Below are positions 6,845 to 14,189 of a DNA stretch of 15,176 nucleotides, piece by piece (position 1 is the first letter of the stretch; each line of letters begins with the position of its first letter). Below the pieces are notes generated by a model, which made no database searches, was not told the origin of the DNA, and saw nothing but the letters and a program-made list of their open reading frames with translations. The stretch is from Pseudomonadota bacterium (lineage in GTDB: Bacteria; Pseudomonadota; Alphaproteobacteria; Acetobacterales; Acetobacteraceae), in contig JAJZVS010000038.1 in assembly GCA_021845555.1 (NCBI GenBank), positions 1-15,176 on the forward strand, given 5' to 3'. Both the position numbers and the translations under genes were made by a program.

Positions 6845-7513
6845 GTGAACGTCCTCGCCCCGCCCAGGACCCGGCTTGCGGTCGAAGTGGTGCACGATCT
6901 GGTCTGCCCCTGGTGCTACCTCGGCACCAGGCGGCTGCTGCGCACGCTGCACCGGCGGCCGGACCTGCTGGTCGATCTGATCTGGCGCCCGTTCCTGCTG
7001 AACCCCGACATGCCGCGCGCCGGCATGGCGCGGGGCGAATACGTGGTCCGCAAGTTCGGCGGCGAGGAGCGGGCGCGCCGGCTCTATGCCTCCATCACTG
7101 AGATCGGCCGCGCCGAGGGGGTGACGTTCCGCTTCGATCTGATCCGCCGCACCCCCTCCCCGGTCGATGCCCACCGGCTGGTGCGCTTCGCCGCCCGCGC
7201 GGGCCATGGCGACGGGGCGGTGGCGGCGCTGTTCGCCGCCCATTTCGTGGAAGGCCGCGACATCGGCGATCTCACGGTGCTGGGCATGATCGCCGAGCGC
7301 CTCGGCCTCGATGCTCCTGCCGTGCGCCGCTACCTGGCGAGCGACGAGGAGGTGGAGTCGATCCACGCCGAGAACCTGCGCGCGCACCGCCTGGGCATCA
7401 ACGGCGTGCCCTGTTTCGTGGTGGCCGGGCGGCACGCGATCGCCGGAGCGCAGGAGCCGGAGGTGATCGAGCGGCTGCTGGACGTAGCGGCGGTGGAGGC
7501 GGCGGAGGCGTAG
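6845..7513 (+). CDS. DsbA-family oxidoreductase, FrnE-like
   Basis: A 222-residue protein starting at GTG 6845, with GGGAGG at 6832-6837 as ribosome binding site. It has a thioredoxin-fold start (LAVEVVHDLVCPWCYLG) with the redox pair Cys21/Cys24 in CPWC, a helical insertion in the middle, and the cis-proline loop GVPCFVV at 187-193. This arrangement matches the FrnE/2-hydroxychromene-2-carboxylate isomerase branch of the DsbA family. There is no signal peptide, so it probably acts in the cytoplasm, perhaps as a disulfide isomerase or in glutathione-linked chemistry, not as periplasmic DsbA. Cys190 next to the cis-proline is an extra cysteine. Its stop is 10 bp from that of the convergent hydrolase gene. 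Confidence 0.9.
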   Translation: MNVLAPPRTRLAVEVVHDLVCPWCYLGTRRLLRTLHRRPDLLVDLIWRPFLLNPDMPRAGMARGEYVVRKFGGEERARRLYASITEIGRAEGVTFRFDLIRRTPSPVDAHRLVRFAARAGHGDGAVAALFAAHFVEGRDIGDLTVLGMIAERLGLDAPAVRRYLASDEEVESIHAENLRAHRLGINGVPCFVVAGRHAIAGAQEPEVIERLLDVAAVEAAEA

Positions 7514-7528
7514 GCGCGCGCGGCTACG
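7509..7528. terminator. Near-palindrome carrying both stop codons of a convergent gene pair
   Basis: The 20-bp stretch runs CGTAG at 7509-7513 to CTACG at 7524-7528 with an alternating GC core, and is a palindrome except for one G-G mismatch. The TAG stop of the oxidoreductase gene (7511-7513) and that of the hydrolase gene (7524-7526, minus) sit in symmetric positions. It could act as a bidirectional transcript-end hairpin, but there is no U-tract on either side. Confidence 0.35.
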
Positions 7529-8825
7529 GCACCTTCTCGCGCAGCGGCAGCGGCGGCTCCCAGCTGGCCACCCCCGGCGCCCGCCGGCCCCAGGTGTTCT
7601 CGTGGCCGTCCGCCGCGCCGGTGAAGTGGCGCACCACCAAGCGGTGCAGCATGTCCATGTTCGCCATCAACCCGTGGAACCCGCCGATCATCACCTTCAT
7701 CTGGTCCAGCACTTCCCAGTAGCCGTAGTCGTCCGGCGTCACGCAGACCAGGTTCTCCGGTTTCAGGAACCCCGGCAGTGCGCCGTCGAACGGCACCGTG
7801 CCGTCGCCGGTAAAGACGCGGTTCGCCGTCACCGGGTCGTTCCACTGGTTGGCGCGGTCTTCCGAGTGGAAGCGGAAATCCGGCGTCCCGTCCGGCAGAC
7901 GAACGATCTGCAGCCGCACCCGTGTTTCCGCGTTCACCCCGACCACGCACAGCCAGTCCTCCGGCCGCAGCCCCACCTGCGCGAGGCGCAGCCCGTCGAG
8001 CCGCTCCCGGTGCGAGCGCGCCGTACGAAGCAGCGTGCGGAACAGCCGGTCCGCCTGCCCGGCGATATCGGTCGGATCGGTCCCGTGCCGGCGGATATAT
8101 TCGGCGATGCTCCCGGTCACGCTGGCCTGCCAGGCGCCGGGATCGTACAGCGAGGTCGGCAGGCCGGGATCGGCAGTCACGCCGTTCGGCACCTCCGGCA
8201 GCAAGTAATAGAGCGCCGGGGTCAGCCGCGCCGCCTCCCGCTCGCGCGTGCTGGGCGGGGAGGCACCGAGATTGGCGGTCCCGGTGGTGATCTTCAGCAC
8301 CGCCTCGAACGAGCCGCGATACGGCGTGGCGAGCGTCGCGACCTTGTGTACGTGGGAGCTCATGCGCGCGCGCTCTATGTAGCCGGCGATCACCAGCCCG
8401 CCCATCGAGTGGCCGAGCAGGTTCACCGTCCCGCGCGCCCGGTACCCGTCGCGCGCGTAGTGCGGGATGATGGCGGTGCGCGCGATCACCTCCTGCACGA
8501 ACGCGCCCAACTGGGCTTCGATTTCGTCGAGCGGCTGTCGCCAGTCGTAAGCGAACGCGAACACCGGCACCGGCCGATCCGCGTCCGGGCTGAGATCGTG
8601 GCGCAGCGCGTCGATCAGTTCGCGGTAGGCGATCTCGAACACCTGGCCGGGGCGCACCCGCGCCGGCTCGGCCGCCTCGTAGCGCAGGTCTTCGGGATGC
8701 AGCGCGGCGCGGTCGTAGTCCTGCGAGAGCACCGTCCAGACGTCTTCGGGCGGCAGCGGATACTCGTCGCGGAGATAGTTCGCCGTGATTCCGGGCACGA
8801 CAATGACGGGATCGGGCAGCGGCAT
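7524..8825 (-). CDS. LCAT-like alpha/beta hydrolase (putative lipase/acyltransferase)
   Basis: A 433-residue protein. The frame is open up to 9005, but I place the start at ATG 8825, where AAGGGG stands 8 bp upstream and the protein begins directly with the first strand and oxyanion region (PDPVIVVPGI); the extra upstream residues are Arg/Pro-rich and unlike coding sequence. Features match lecithin:cholesterol acyltransferase relatives: YDWR at 93-96, nucleophile Ser140 in GHSMGG, ATPYRGS (166-172) after the nucleophile, GDGTVP at 340-345 with the likely catalytic Asp341, and a C-terminal FHGLM with candidate catalytic His384. The triad is thus complete. No signal peptide or lipobox is seen, so it appears cytoplasmic. 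The substrate is unknown; a phospholipid or other ester is plausible. It is convergent with the oxidoreductase gene and divergent from the MFS gene. Confidence 0.82.
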   Translation of the reverse strand: MPLPDPVIVVPGITANYLRDEYPLPPEDVWTVLSQDYDRAALHPEDLRYEAAEPARVRPGQVFEIAYRELIDALRHDLSPDADRPVPVFAFAYDWRQPLDEIEAQLGAFVQEVIARTAIIPHYARDGYRARGTVNLLGHSMGGLVIAGYIERARMSSHVHKVATLATPYRGSFEAVLKITTGTANLGASPPSTREREAARLTPALYYLLPEVPNGVTADPGLPTSLYDPGAWQASVTGSIAEYIRRHGTDPTDIAGQADRLFRTLLRTARSHRERLDGLRLAQVGLRPEDWLCVVGVNAETRVRLQIVRLPDGTPDFRFHSEDRANQWNDPVTANRVFTGDGTVPFDGALPGFLKPENLVCVTPDDYGYWEVLDQMKVMIGGFHGLMANMDMLHRLVVRHFTGAADGHENTWGRRAPGVASWEPPLPLREKVP

Positions 8826-8999
8826 CGATGAAGCCCCTTGCGCGGGTGGCAGGTCCCGGCAGCGTCGGCGGCCCGGCCACGTGGCACGATACGCCGGGCC
8901 GCGCGCCGGGCGAGACCGAATCGGCGGCGCCTGGTCAAGAAGTGGTGAGCCTCGCATAGCCGGGGCCCATCGGCGTGCTCTCCCCAGGGTGCCCCCGGC

Positions 9000-9023
9000 G
9001 TTCACCAGCGCCGTTCACCAGCG
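9000..9023. repeat. Tandem direct repeat in the 288-bp divergent gap before the MFS gene
   Basis: The 11-bp sequence GTTCACCAGCG occurs at 9000-9010 and again at 9013-9023, a 13-bp period. It lies in the gap 8826-9113 between the hydrolase (minus) and MFS (plus) genes, about 90 bp before the MFS start. It could be a pair of regulator half-sites or a simple duplication. TTGACC on the minus strand at 8940-8935 is a possible -35 box for the hydrolase gene, but the matching -10 is poor. Nothing else in the gap looks like a gene. Confidence 0.4.
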
Positions 9024-9113
9024 GCGGGAACGATCCTCGATCCCACGACGAAATCGTTTGCCCGCCGGTGCCCGCCGGGCGATGCTGGCACCCGCCCCGG
9101 CCCCACGAGCGCC

Positions 9114-10763
9114 ATGCCCTCGCGCCTGCCCACCGCCCTCGCGCCGCTGCGCCATACCGTCTATCGGCGGCTGTGGCTCGCCTATGTGATCACCTCGCTC
9201 GGCACTTGGCTGCAGAACACCGGGGCGGGGTGGCTGATGACCTCGCTCTCCCCTTCCCCGCTGGTCGTTGCGATGGTGCAGGCGGCGACCATCCTGCCGG
9301 CCTTCCTGCTGGCGCTGCCGGGTGGGGCGTTGGCCGATATCGGCGACCGGCGGCGCTTCCTGATCGGCGCGCAGCTCTGGACCATGGCGGCGGCGGGCTT
9401 GCTCGCCGCCCTCACCCTGGCCGGCCTCACCACCGCGACGCTGCTGCTCGGCTGCACCTTCGCGATCGGCATCGGCGCCGCGCTGACCGCCCCGGCCTGG
9501 AGCGCGATCGTGCCGGAGTTGGTGCCGCGCGGCGACCTGGTCGGCGCGATCGCGCTGAACGGCATCGGCTTCAACATCGCCCGCGCGCTGGGGCCGGCGC
9601 TGGCCGGGTTCCTGGTGCTGCTGGGCGGGTCGGGGCTGACGTTCTCGTTGTTCGCGGTGTCGATCCTCGCCGTGCTGTGGGCGCTGTTCGTCTGGCGGCG
9701 GCGCCCGCGCGCCTCAGCCGGCGGCCTGCCGCGCGAGCAGCTGATGGGGGCGATGCGCGCCGGCACCCGCTTCGTGCGCCACAGCCCGGCGATGCGCGCG
9801 GCGATGGTGCGGATTTTCGCCTTTGCGCTGCCCGCCTCCGCCCCCTGGGCGCTGCTGCCGCTGGTGGTGCGCCACCAGCTCGGCCTCGGCGCCGGCATGT
9901 ACGGCGTGATCCTTGGGCTGATGGGCGGCGGCGGCGTGACTGCGGGGCTGCTGCTGCCGCAGATCACGCGGCGGCTGTCGCGCGGGGCGACGGTGCTGGC
10001 GGCCGGGCTTGCGTCCTCGGCCGGGATGGCGCTGCTCGGCGTGGCGCACCACTGGGTGGTGGCGGCGGTGGCGATGGCGGTGTTCGGCACCGGCTGGGTG
10101 ACCTCGTTCTCGGTCGTGCAGGCGGCGGCGCAGCTGGTGGCGCCGCCCTGGGTGCGGGCGCGATCGCTGGCCATCTATCAGCTCGCCTACAACGGCGCGC
10201 TGACCCTGGGCTCGTTCGGCTGGGGGTTCCTGGCCACCCAGATCGGCCTCGGCCCGGCGCTGGTCGTGGCGGGCGGGTGCGGCGCGGCGCTGGTCTGGTC
10301 GGTGCGCGGCTACAGCCTGGACGAGACGATCCTGCGCACCTCCCCCACCCTGCCCGCCGAACCGGAGCCGGAGCCACCGGCACCCGAACTCGCCCCCGTG
10401 CTCGCCCACGGGCGGGTGCTGGAGACGATGACCTATGCAGTCGATCCGTCGCGCCGCAGCGAGTTCCTGGCCATCATGGTCGAGCTCCGCCGCGCCCGCA
10501 GCCGCGCCGGCGCACGCGCCTGGCAGCTGTACGAGGACGTGGCCCACCCCGAAGGCTGGCTGGAGGTCTGGTCCACCCCGAGCTGGATGGACCATCTGCG
10601 CGAGGCCACCCGGCTCTCGCCGGCGGACCGTGCGGTGCTCGCCCGCGCCGCGTCCTTCCGCCGCCCCGGCGCGGCGGGACACCCGAAGCGCTACCTGGCG
10701 GTCGATCCGTCGCCGCCGACGGCCGAGCGGGAAGCTAGGGACGGAACCACCGCCCGGCCCTGA
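9114..10763 (+). CDS. MFS exporter of the MFS_3/EntS-like family with C-terminal ABM-like domain
   Basis: A 549-residue inner-membrane protein. Residues 1-400 are a major facilitator domain: LRHTVYRRLWLAYVITSLGTW (12-32), the motif A loop GGALADIGDRRRF at 70-82, a charged central loop near 194-225, then further hydrophobic segments to about 395. This is the pattern of the family that includes the enterobactin exporter EntS and the 'transmembrane secretion effector' group. A Pro/Glu-rich linker (411-427) leads to a soluble domain (434-530: MTYAVDPSRRSEFLAIM, WQLYEDVAHPEGWLEVW), which resembles antibiotic-biosynthesis-monooxygenase folds and recurs at the C-terminus of many family members. It probably exports a small molecule by proton antiport; no biosynthetic genes are nearby to suggest a substrate. 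The ribosome binding site is weak. The dps gene follows 78 bp downstream. Confidence 0.85.
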   Translation: MPSRLPTALAPLRHTVYRRLWLAYVITSLGTWLQNTGAGWLMTSLSPSPLVVAMVQAATILPAFLLALPGGALADIGDRRRFLIGAQLWTMAAAGLLAALTLAGLTTATLLLGCTFAIGIGAALTAPAWSAIVPELVPRGDLVGAIALNGIGFNIARALGPALAGFLVLLGGSGLTFSLFAVSILAVLWALFVWRRRPRASAGGLPREQLMGAMRAGTRFVRHSPAMRAAMVRIFAFALPASAPWALLPLVVRHQLGLGAGMYGVILGLMGGGGVTAGLLLPQITRRLSRGATVLAAGLASSAGMALLGVAHHWVVAAVAMAVFGTGWVTSFSVVQAAAQLVAPPWVRARSLAIYQLAYNGALTLGSFGWGFLATQIGLGPALVVAGGCGAALVWSVRGYSLDETILRTSPTLPAEPEPEPPAPELAPVLAHGRVLETMTYAVDPSRRSEFLAIMVELRRARSRAGARAWQLYEDVAHPEGWLEVWSTPSWMDHLREATRLSPADRAVLARAASFRRPGAAGHPKRYLAVDPSPPTAEREARDGTTARP

Positions 10764-10778
10764 GGGGGGCGCGCCTGA

Positions 10779-10791
10779 GGGGCTTCGCCCC
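10779..10791 (+). terminator. Short GC hairpin between the MFS and dps genes
   Basis: GGGGC-TTC-GCCCC at 10779-10791 forms a 5-bp stem with a 3-nt loop, 15 bp after the MFS stop. It has no U-tract and is short, so it is at best a weak terminator or pause site ahead of dps. Confidence 0.25.
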
Positions 10792-10841
10792 AGCCGCCGC
10801 ACCCCCATATCAGGAAACGCACTCAGGAACGGAGACGGCTT

Positions 10842-11330
10842 ATGCGCCTGCATCCCACCAAGAACGACCTCAAGGCGAACGCCCGCCAAGCCTCGGTTGG
10901 CGTGCTGAACGCGCGGTTGGCCGATGCGATCGACCTCGCGCTGGCCACCAAGCAGGCGCACTGGAACCTGCGCGGCCCGCGCTTCATCGCCGTGCACGAA
11001 ATGCTGGACGGATTCCGCGCCACGCTCGACGGGCACGTGGACACGATCGCGGAGCGGGCGGTGCAACTCGGCGGCACCGCGCTCGGCACCACGCAGGAGG
11101 TGGCGGCGCACAGCACACTGTCCGCCTATCCCACCGACATCCATGCGATCGACGACCATCTGAAGGCGCTGACCGAACGCTACGCCGCGGTGGCGAACGC
11201 GGTCCGCGCCGCGATCGACGAGACGGGCGAGGCCGGCGACGCCGACACCGCCGACATCTTCACCGCCGCCTCGCGCGATCTCGATAAGGCTCTGTGGTTC
11301 CTGGAAGCGCACCAGGCGGACCGCGGCTGA
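10842..11330 (+). CDS. dps: Dps: DNA-binding ferritin-like protein from starved cells
   Basis: A 162-residue protein starting at ATG 10842 after a GGAGAC ribosome binding site. It aligns by eye with E. coli Dps over nearly its whole length: KQAHWNLRGPRFIAVHEMLD (37-56), AERAVQLGGTALGTTQ (70-85) and the C-terminal TAASRDLDKALWFLEAH. The intersubunit ferroxidase ligands are present: His40, His52, Asp56, Asp67 and Glu71. The N-terminal tail is short with Lys7 and Lys11, fewer positive charges than E. coli Dps, so DNA binding may be weaker. Dps forms a dodecamer that oxidises Fe(II) with peroxide, stores iron and shields DNA in stress. No OxyR-type site was recognised upstream. It is convergent with the emrB-like gene, with 9 bp between stop codons. 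Confidence 0.95.
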   Translation: MRLHPTKNDLKANARQASVGVLNARLADAIDLALATKQAHWNLRGPRFIAVHEMLDGFRATLDGHVDTIAERAVQLGGTALGTTQEVAAHSTLSAYPTDIHAIDDHLKALTERYAAVANAVRAAIDETGEAGDADTADIFTAASRDLDKALWFLEAHQADRG

Positions 11331-11340
11331 TCGCGTCCGC
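11316..11340. terminator. Hairpin across the dps/emrB convergent stops
   Basis: GCGGACCGCG (11316-11325) pairs with CGCGTCCGC (11332-11340) as nine base pairs with one bulged C and a 6-nt loop. The dps TGA (11328-11330) lies in the loop, and the minus-strand TAG begins at the foot of the stem (11340-11342). It could serve as a bidirectional transcript end. No U-tract is present on either strand. Confidence 0.4.
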
Positions 11341-12902
11341 TACCGCCGCCCGGTGGCGGTGGACCCGCGGAACAGCAGGGTGAGCGGGATGGCCGCGAAC
11401 GCCGCGACCGCGGTGAGCGCGAACACCTCGGCATAGGCGAGCGTGGCCGCCTGCTGATTCAGCATCTGGTTCATCAGCCCAAGCGCGGCGTGCCGCGCCG
11501 CCGCGGCGGTGCGCCCGGCCGCTTGCAGCTCGGTCGTGATCCGCCCGAGCGTGTCGAGATAGGCCGGGTCGTAGGCCGAGAGATGCCCGGCCAGCACCGC
11601 GCGATACTGCTGTTCGCGCTGCTGTACCAGCGCGGAGGCGACCGAGATGCCGATCGACCCGGCGATGTTGCGGAACATCGAATAGAGTGCCGCCGCGTCC
11701 GCATTGAACCGCCGCGGCAGGGTGGAATAGGCGAGCGTGCTGTTCGGCACGAACAGGAACGCCAGCCCCACCGTCTGCAAGGCGCGGAACGTCGCCAGCG
11801 TGAAGAAATCGATCTGCGGCGTCAGCCGGTGCGCGAACCAGGACGCATAGCCCAGCGCGAAGAAGCCGAAGGCGAGCAGATACCGCGTCTGCACATGGGG
11901 CAGCGCGTAGCGCGCCACCAGCGGGATCAGCACGATCGTCGCCACCGCCCCCGGCGTCAGCAGCCACCCGGCCAGCAGCGCGGTATAGCCGAGCCATTGC
12001 TGCGCGAAGGCCGGGATCAGCAGGTTGGTCGAATAGAGGATGGAGCCGATCGCCGAGACCGTGACCACGCCGACGCCGAAATTGCGGTCACGCAGCGCGC
12101 GCAGATCGACCACAGGCTTGTCGGTCAGCAGCAGCCAGACGATCGCTCCGGCGATGCCGATCGCGGCGAACAGCGCGAACAGGCGGATGAACGGCGAGCT
12201 GAGCCAGCCCAGCTGCTCGCCGCGGTCGAGCATGATCTGCAACGACCCCAGTCCGAGCGCGATCAGCCCGATGCCGACATAGTCGATGTCGCGCGGGCGG
12301 GCCCGGTCGGCCAGCACCCAGGGCGGGTCCTCCACGAATCGCGCCGAGGCCAGGAAGGCCACGATCCCCACCGGCACGTTGATCAGGAACACCCAGCGCC
12401 AGCTGGTGCTGTCGGTGATCCAGCCGCCCAGCACCGGCCCCAGGATCGGCGCAAAGATCACCGAGATCGCCACCATTGAGAACGCGCGGCCGCGCTGGGA
12501 GGGTTCGAACGTATCGAGGATCACCGCCTGCTGGCTCGGCTGCAATCCGCCGCCGAACAGCCCCTGCAACAGCCGGAACGTGACCAGCTGCGGCAGGCTG
12601 GTGGCGATGCCGGAGAGGAACGAGCAGACCGTGAACATGGCGATGCAGATCAGGAAATACCGCTTGCGCCCGATCAGCTTGCCGGCCCAGCCGGCCACCG
12701 GCAGCACCACGCCGTTCGCCACCAGGTAGGACGTCAGCACCCAGGTCGCCTGGTCGTAGCTGGACGCCAGGCTGCCGGAGATCGCGGGCAGGCTGACGTT
12801 GACGATCGAGGTGTCGAGGATCTCCATGAACGGCGCCAGCGTGGCGACCGCGGCGATCAGCCAGGGGCTGGCGCGCGGATGCCAGACCGCTTCGGCGGTC
12901 AT
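11340..12902 (-). CDS. emrB: EmrB/QacA-type drug:proton antiporter (MFS DHA2 family)
   Basis: A 520-residue membrane protein, the usual length for the 14-helix DHA2 family. Motif D1 is visible as LDTSIVNVSLP (29-39), the motif A region as GWAGKLIGRKRYF (71-83), motif B as FRLLQGLFGGGLQP (109-122) and the antiporter motif C as PILGPVLGGWITD (152-164), followed by TSWRWVFLINVPVG. It would expel hydrophobic compounds using the proton gradient. Its ATG overlaps the stop of the adaptor gene by 4 nt (ATGA at 12902-12899), the common emrA-emrB order and coupling, so the two probably act together with a TolC-type outer-membrane channel encoded elsewhere. The symbol reflects family and gene order; the substrate is not known. 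Confidence 0.9.
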   Translation of the reverse strand: MTAEAVWHPRASPWLIAAVATLAPFMEILDTSIVNVSLPAISGSLASSYDQATWVLTSYLVANGVVLPVAGWAGKLIGRKRYFLICIAMFTVCSFLSGIATSLPQLVTFRLLQGLFGGGLQPSQQAVILDTFEPSQRGRAFSMVAISVIFAPILGPVLGGWITDSTSWRWVFLINVPVGIVAFLASARFVEDPPWVLADRARPRDIDYVGIGLIALGLGSLQIMLDRGEQLGWLSSPFIRLFALFAAIGIAGAIVWLLLTDKPVVDLRALRDRNFGVGVVTVSAIGSILYSTNLLIPAFAQQWLGYTALLAGWLLTPGAVATIVLIPLVARYALPHVQTRYLLAFGFFALGYASWFAHRLTPQIDFFTLATFRALQTVGLAFLFVPNSTLAYSTLPRRFNADAAALYSMFRNIAGSIGISVASALVQQREQQYRAVLAGHLSAYDPAYLDTLGRITTELQAAGRTAAAARHAALGLMNQMLNQQAATLAYAEVFALTAVAAFAAIPLTLLFRGSTATGRR

Positions 12903-13996
12903 TTCAGATGAATCGTCGGCTCGACCGACAGGCCGAGCGGCAGCGCCAGCTTCGGATCGAGACCGCTGTCGATGGCGATCTTCACCGGCACCCGCTGCAC
13001 CACCTTGACGAAATTGCCGGTCGCGTTTTCCGCCGGGAAGGCGGAGAAGCGTCCGCCGGTGCCGCGCTGGATGCTGTCCACATGGCCGCGGAGGCGCAGC
13101 TCCGGGTAGGCATCGACGGCGATCGAAACCCGCTCGCCGGGGCGGATGCGATCGAGATCGGTTTCCTTGAGGTTGGCGGTGACCCAGAGTTTCGGTGTCA
13201 CCAGCGCGAACAGCGCCTGCCCGGGGCGCACCTCGTTGCCGAGCTCGACGCTGCGTCGCGTGATCCAGCCGGCGCGCGGGGCGAGGATGCGGGTCCAGGA
13301 CAGATCGAGCGCAGCGGTGGCGAGCCGCGCGCGCGCCAGCGCGATCTCGGCGGTGCGCTGCGCGAAGGCGGCCGCGGCGGCGGCGATCGCCTCGGGGACG
13401 GTGTCGGCTTCGCGCAGGGCGGCCTGCGCCGCCGCCACCTGCGCCAGCGCGGCGAGATGGGCGGCGGTGGCGTTGTCGATCGCCTGCTGGGTGGTGGCCT
13501 GATGCGGAAGACGCAGCTGCCGCCGCCAGTCCGCATCGGCGCGCGCCAGCCTCGCCCGCGCCGCTGCCAGCGTGGCGCGGGCGGCGGCGAGCCGGGCGGG
13601 CGCGGCGATCCGCACCCGCTCGAGCGCGACCCGGGCCGCGTCGCGCAGCGCCCGTGCCTGCGCGAGGCTTGCCTCCGCCGCGTCGCGCGCGGCGCGGTCG
13701 GCGCGCGGGTCGATCTCGGCCAGGAGTTGCCCGGCGTGGACGAACTCGTTGTCGTGCACATCGAGCGCGACGACGGTGCCGCCGACTTGCGGCGCCACGG
13801 TGATGGCGTGGCCATCGGTAAAGGCGTCGTCGGTGGTGACTTCGTTGCGGGTGACATACCAGTAGCCGCCCGCGACCAGAAGGGCGAGTACCACCACCCC
13901 CAGCAGCGCCGCCTGGGCGCGGACGCGCCGGCGGCGCCCCGCGGCAACGCCCAGGGCGGCGGCGTGTCCATCGGGAGGGTGGGCCGGCTGATCCAT
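12899..13996 (-). CDS. emrA: EmrA/HlyD-type periplasmic adaptor (membrane fusion protein)
   Basis: A 365-residue adaptor. The Arg-rich cytoplasmic end (RRRRVRAQ, 21-28) is followed by one membrane helix at about 29-48 (LLGVVVLALLVAGGYWYV), then TTDDAFTDGHAITVAPQVGGTVVALDV. The latter, together with AGQLLAEIDPR, forms the first half of a split biotinyl-lipoyl domain (65-98). Residues about 100-232 are Ala/Arg-rich heptads forming the coiled-coil hairpin that docks on the outer-membrane channel. The second lipoyl half is LSWTRILAPRAGWITRR (232-248), and AENATGNFVKVVQRVPVKI at 322-340 is characteristic of the EmrA branch. It bridges the EmrB-like pump and a TolC-like protein. No good ribosome binding site precedes ATG 13996; TAAACT lies only 9 bp upstream, so a near-leaderless mRNA is conceivable. 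No regulator gene is adjacent. Confidence 0.9.
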   Translation of the reverse strand: MDQPAHPPDGHAAALGVAAGRRRRVRAQAALLGVVVLALLVAGGYWYVTRNEVTTDDAFTDGHAITVAPQVGGTVVALDVHDNEFVHAGQLLAEIDPRADRAARDAAEASLAQARALRDAARVALERVRIAAPARLAAARATLAAARARLARADADWRRQLRLPHQATTQQAIDNATAAHLAALAQVAAAQAALREADTVPEAIAAAAAAFAQRTAEIALARARLATAALDLSWTRILAPRAGWITRRSVELGNEVRPGQALFALVTPKLWVTANLKETDLDRIRPGERVSIAVDAYPELRLRGHVDSIQRGTGGRFSAFPAENATGNFVKVVQRVPVKIAIDSGLDPKLALPLGLSVEPTIHLK

Positions 13997-14101
13997 CGGG
14001 CGGCGAGTTTAGCCGGCCCGTCGGCGCCTGCCCATTGCAAACGAACGTGACTCCCGCGTGATCGCGGCGTTGGCGGGGGGGCGGTCGCTGCTCCCTGGAC
14101 T

Positions 14102-14154
14102 CAACTCTCCCACACCTTGGGACAGGTCGGCTCGCAAAGCGAACCGGATGAGGG
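14102..14154 (-). repeat. Palindromic intergenic repeat-like element (REP/RIME style)
   Basis: Read on the minus strand this segment has the plan CCCTCATCCGG, hairpin, GACCT, hairpin, GAGTTGA. The first hairpin is GGTTCGC-TTT-GCGAGCC (14145-14129, one G-U pair). The second joins TGGGACAG/CTCTCCCA arms (14125-14118 and 14112-14105, one mismatch). This layout, 'CCCTCAYCCGG..loop..CC..CTCTCCC..GGGAGAG', resembles the dispersed palindromic elements known as RIME/REP in alphaproteobacteria. Only one copy is in the window, so repetition in the genome is inferred from resemblance. It lies between the small gene at 14183-14443 and emrA. Confidence 0.5.
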
Positions 14155-14189
14155 CGTGCCCCGACGGCCGTCCGTCAGGCCCTCAATCC
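14146..14189 (-). terminator. Long stem-loop at the end of the small minus-strand gene
   Basis: GGATGAGGGC (14146-14155) pairs with GCCCTCAATCC (14179-14189) as ten base pairs with one bulged A. The loop contains GACGGCCGTC, itself a palindrome. The stem covers the stop codon (14183-14185, minus) of the small gene. It joins directly onto the repeat-like element described at 14102-14154, so the two may be one composite structure. Confidence 0.4.

Noticed and set aside
8975..10738. A plus-strand open frame of 587 codons overlapping the MFS gene in another frame
   Set aside because: The product is Arg/Ala/Gly repeats without hydrophobic segments; the MFS frame has membrane helices and motif A.
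9714..11312. A 532-codon minus-strand open frame across the MFS gene and dps
   Set aside because: It runs antisense across two well-identified genes and their spacer; composition is Arg/Gly/His-rich without motifs.
14075..14081. Run of seven G residues upstream of emrA as a phase-variable tract
   Set aside because: It is short, lies about 80 bp from the start codon outside a recognisable promoter, and G runs are expected in this composition.
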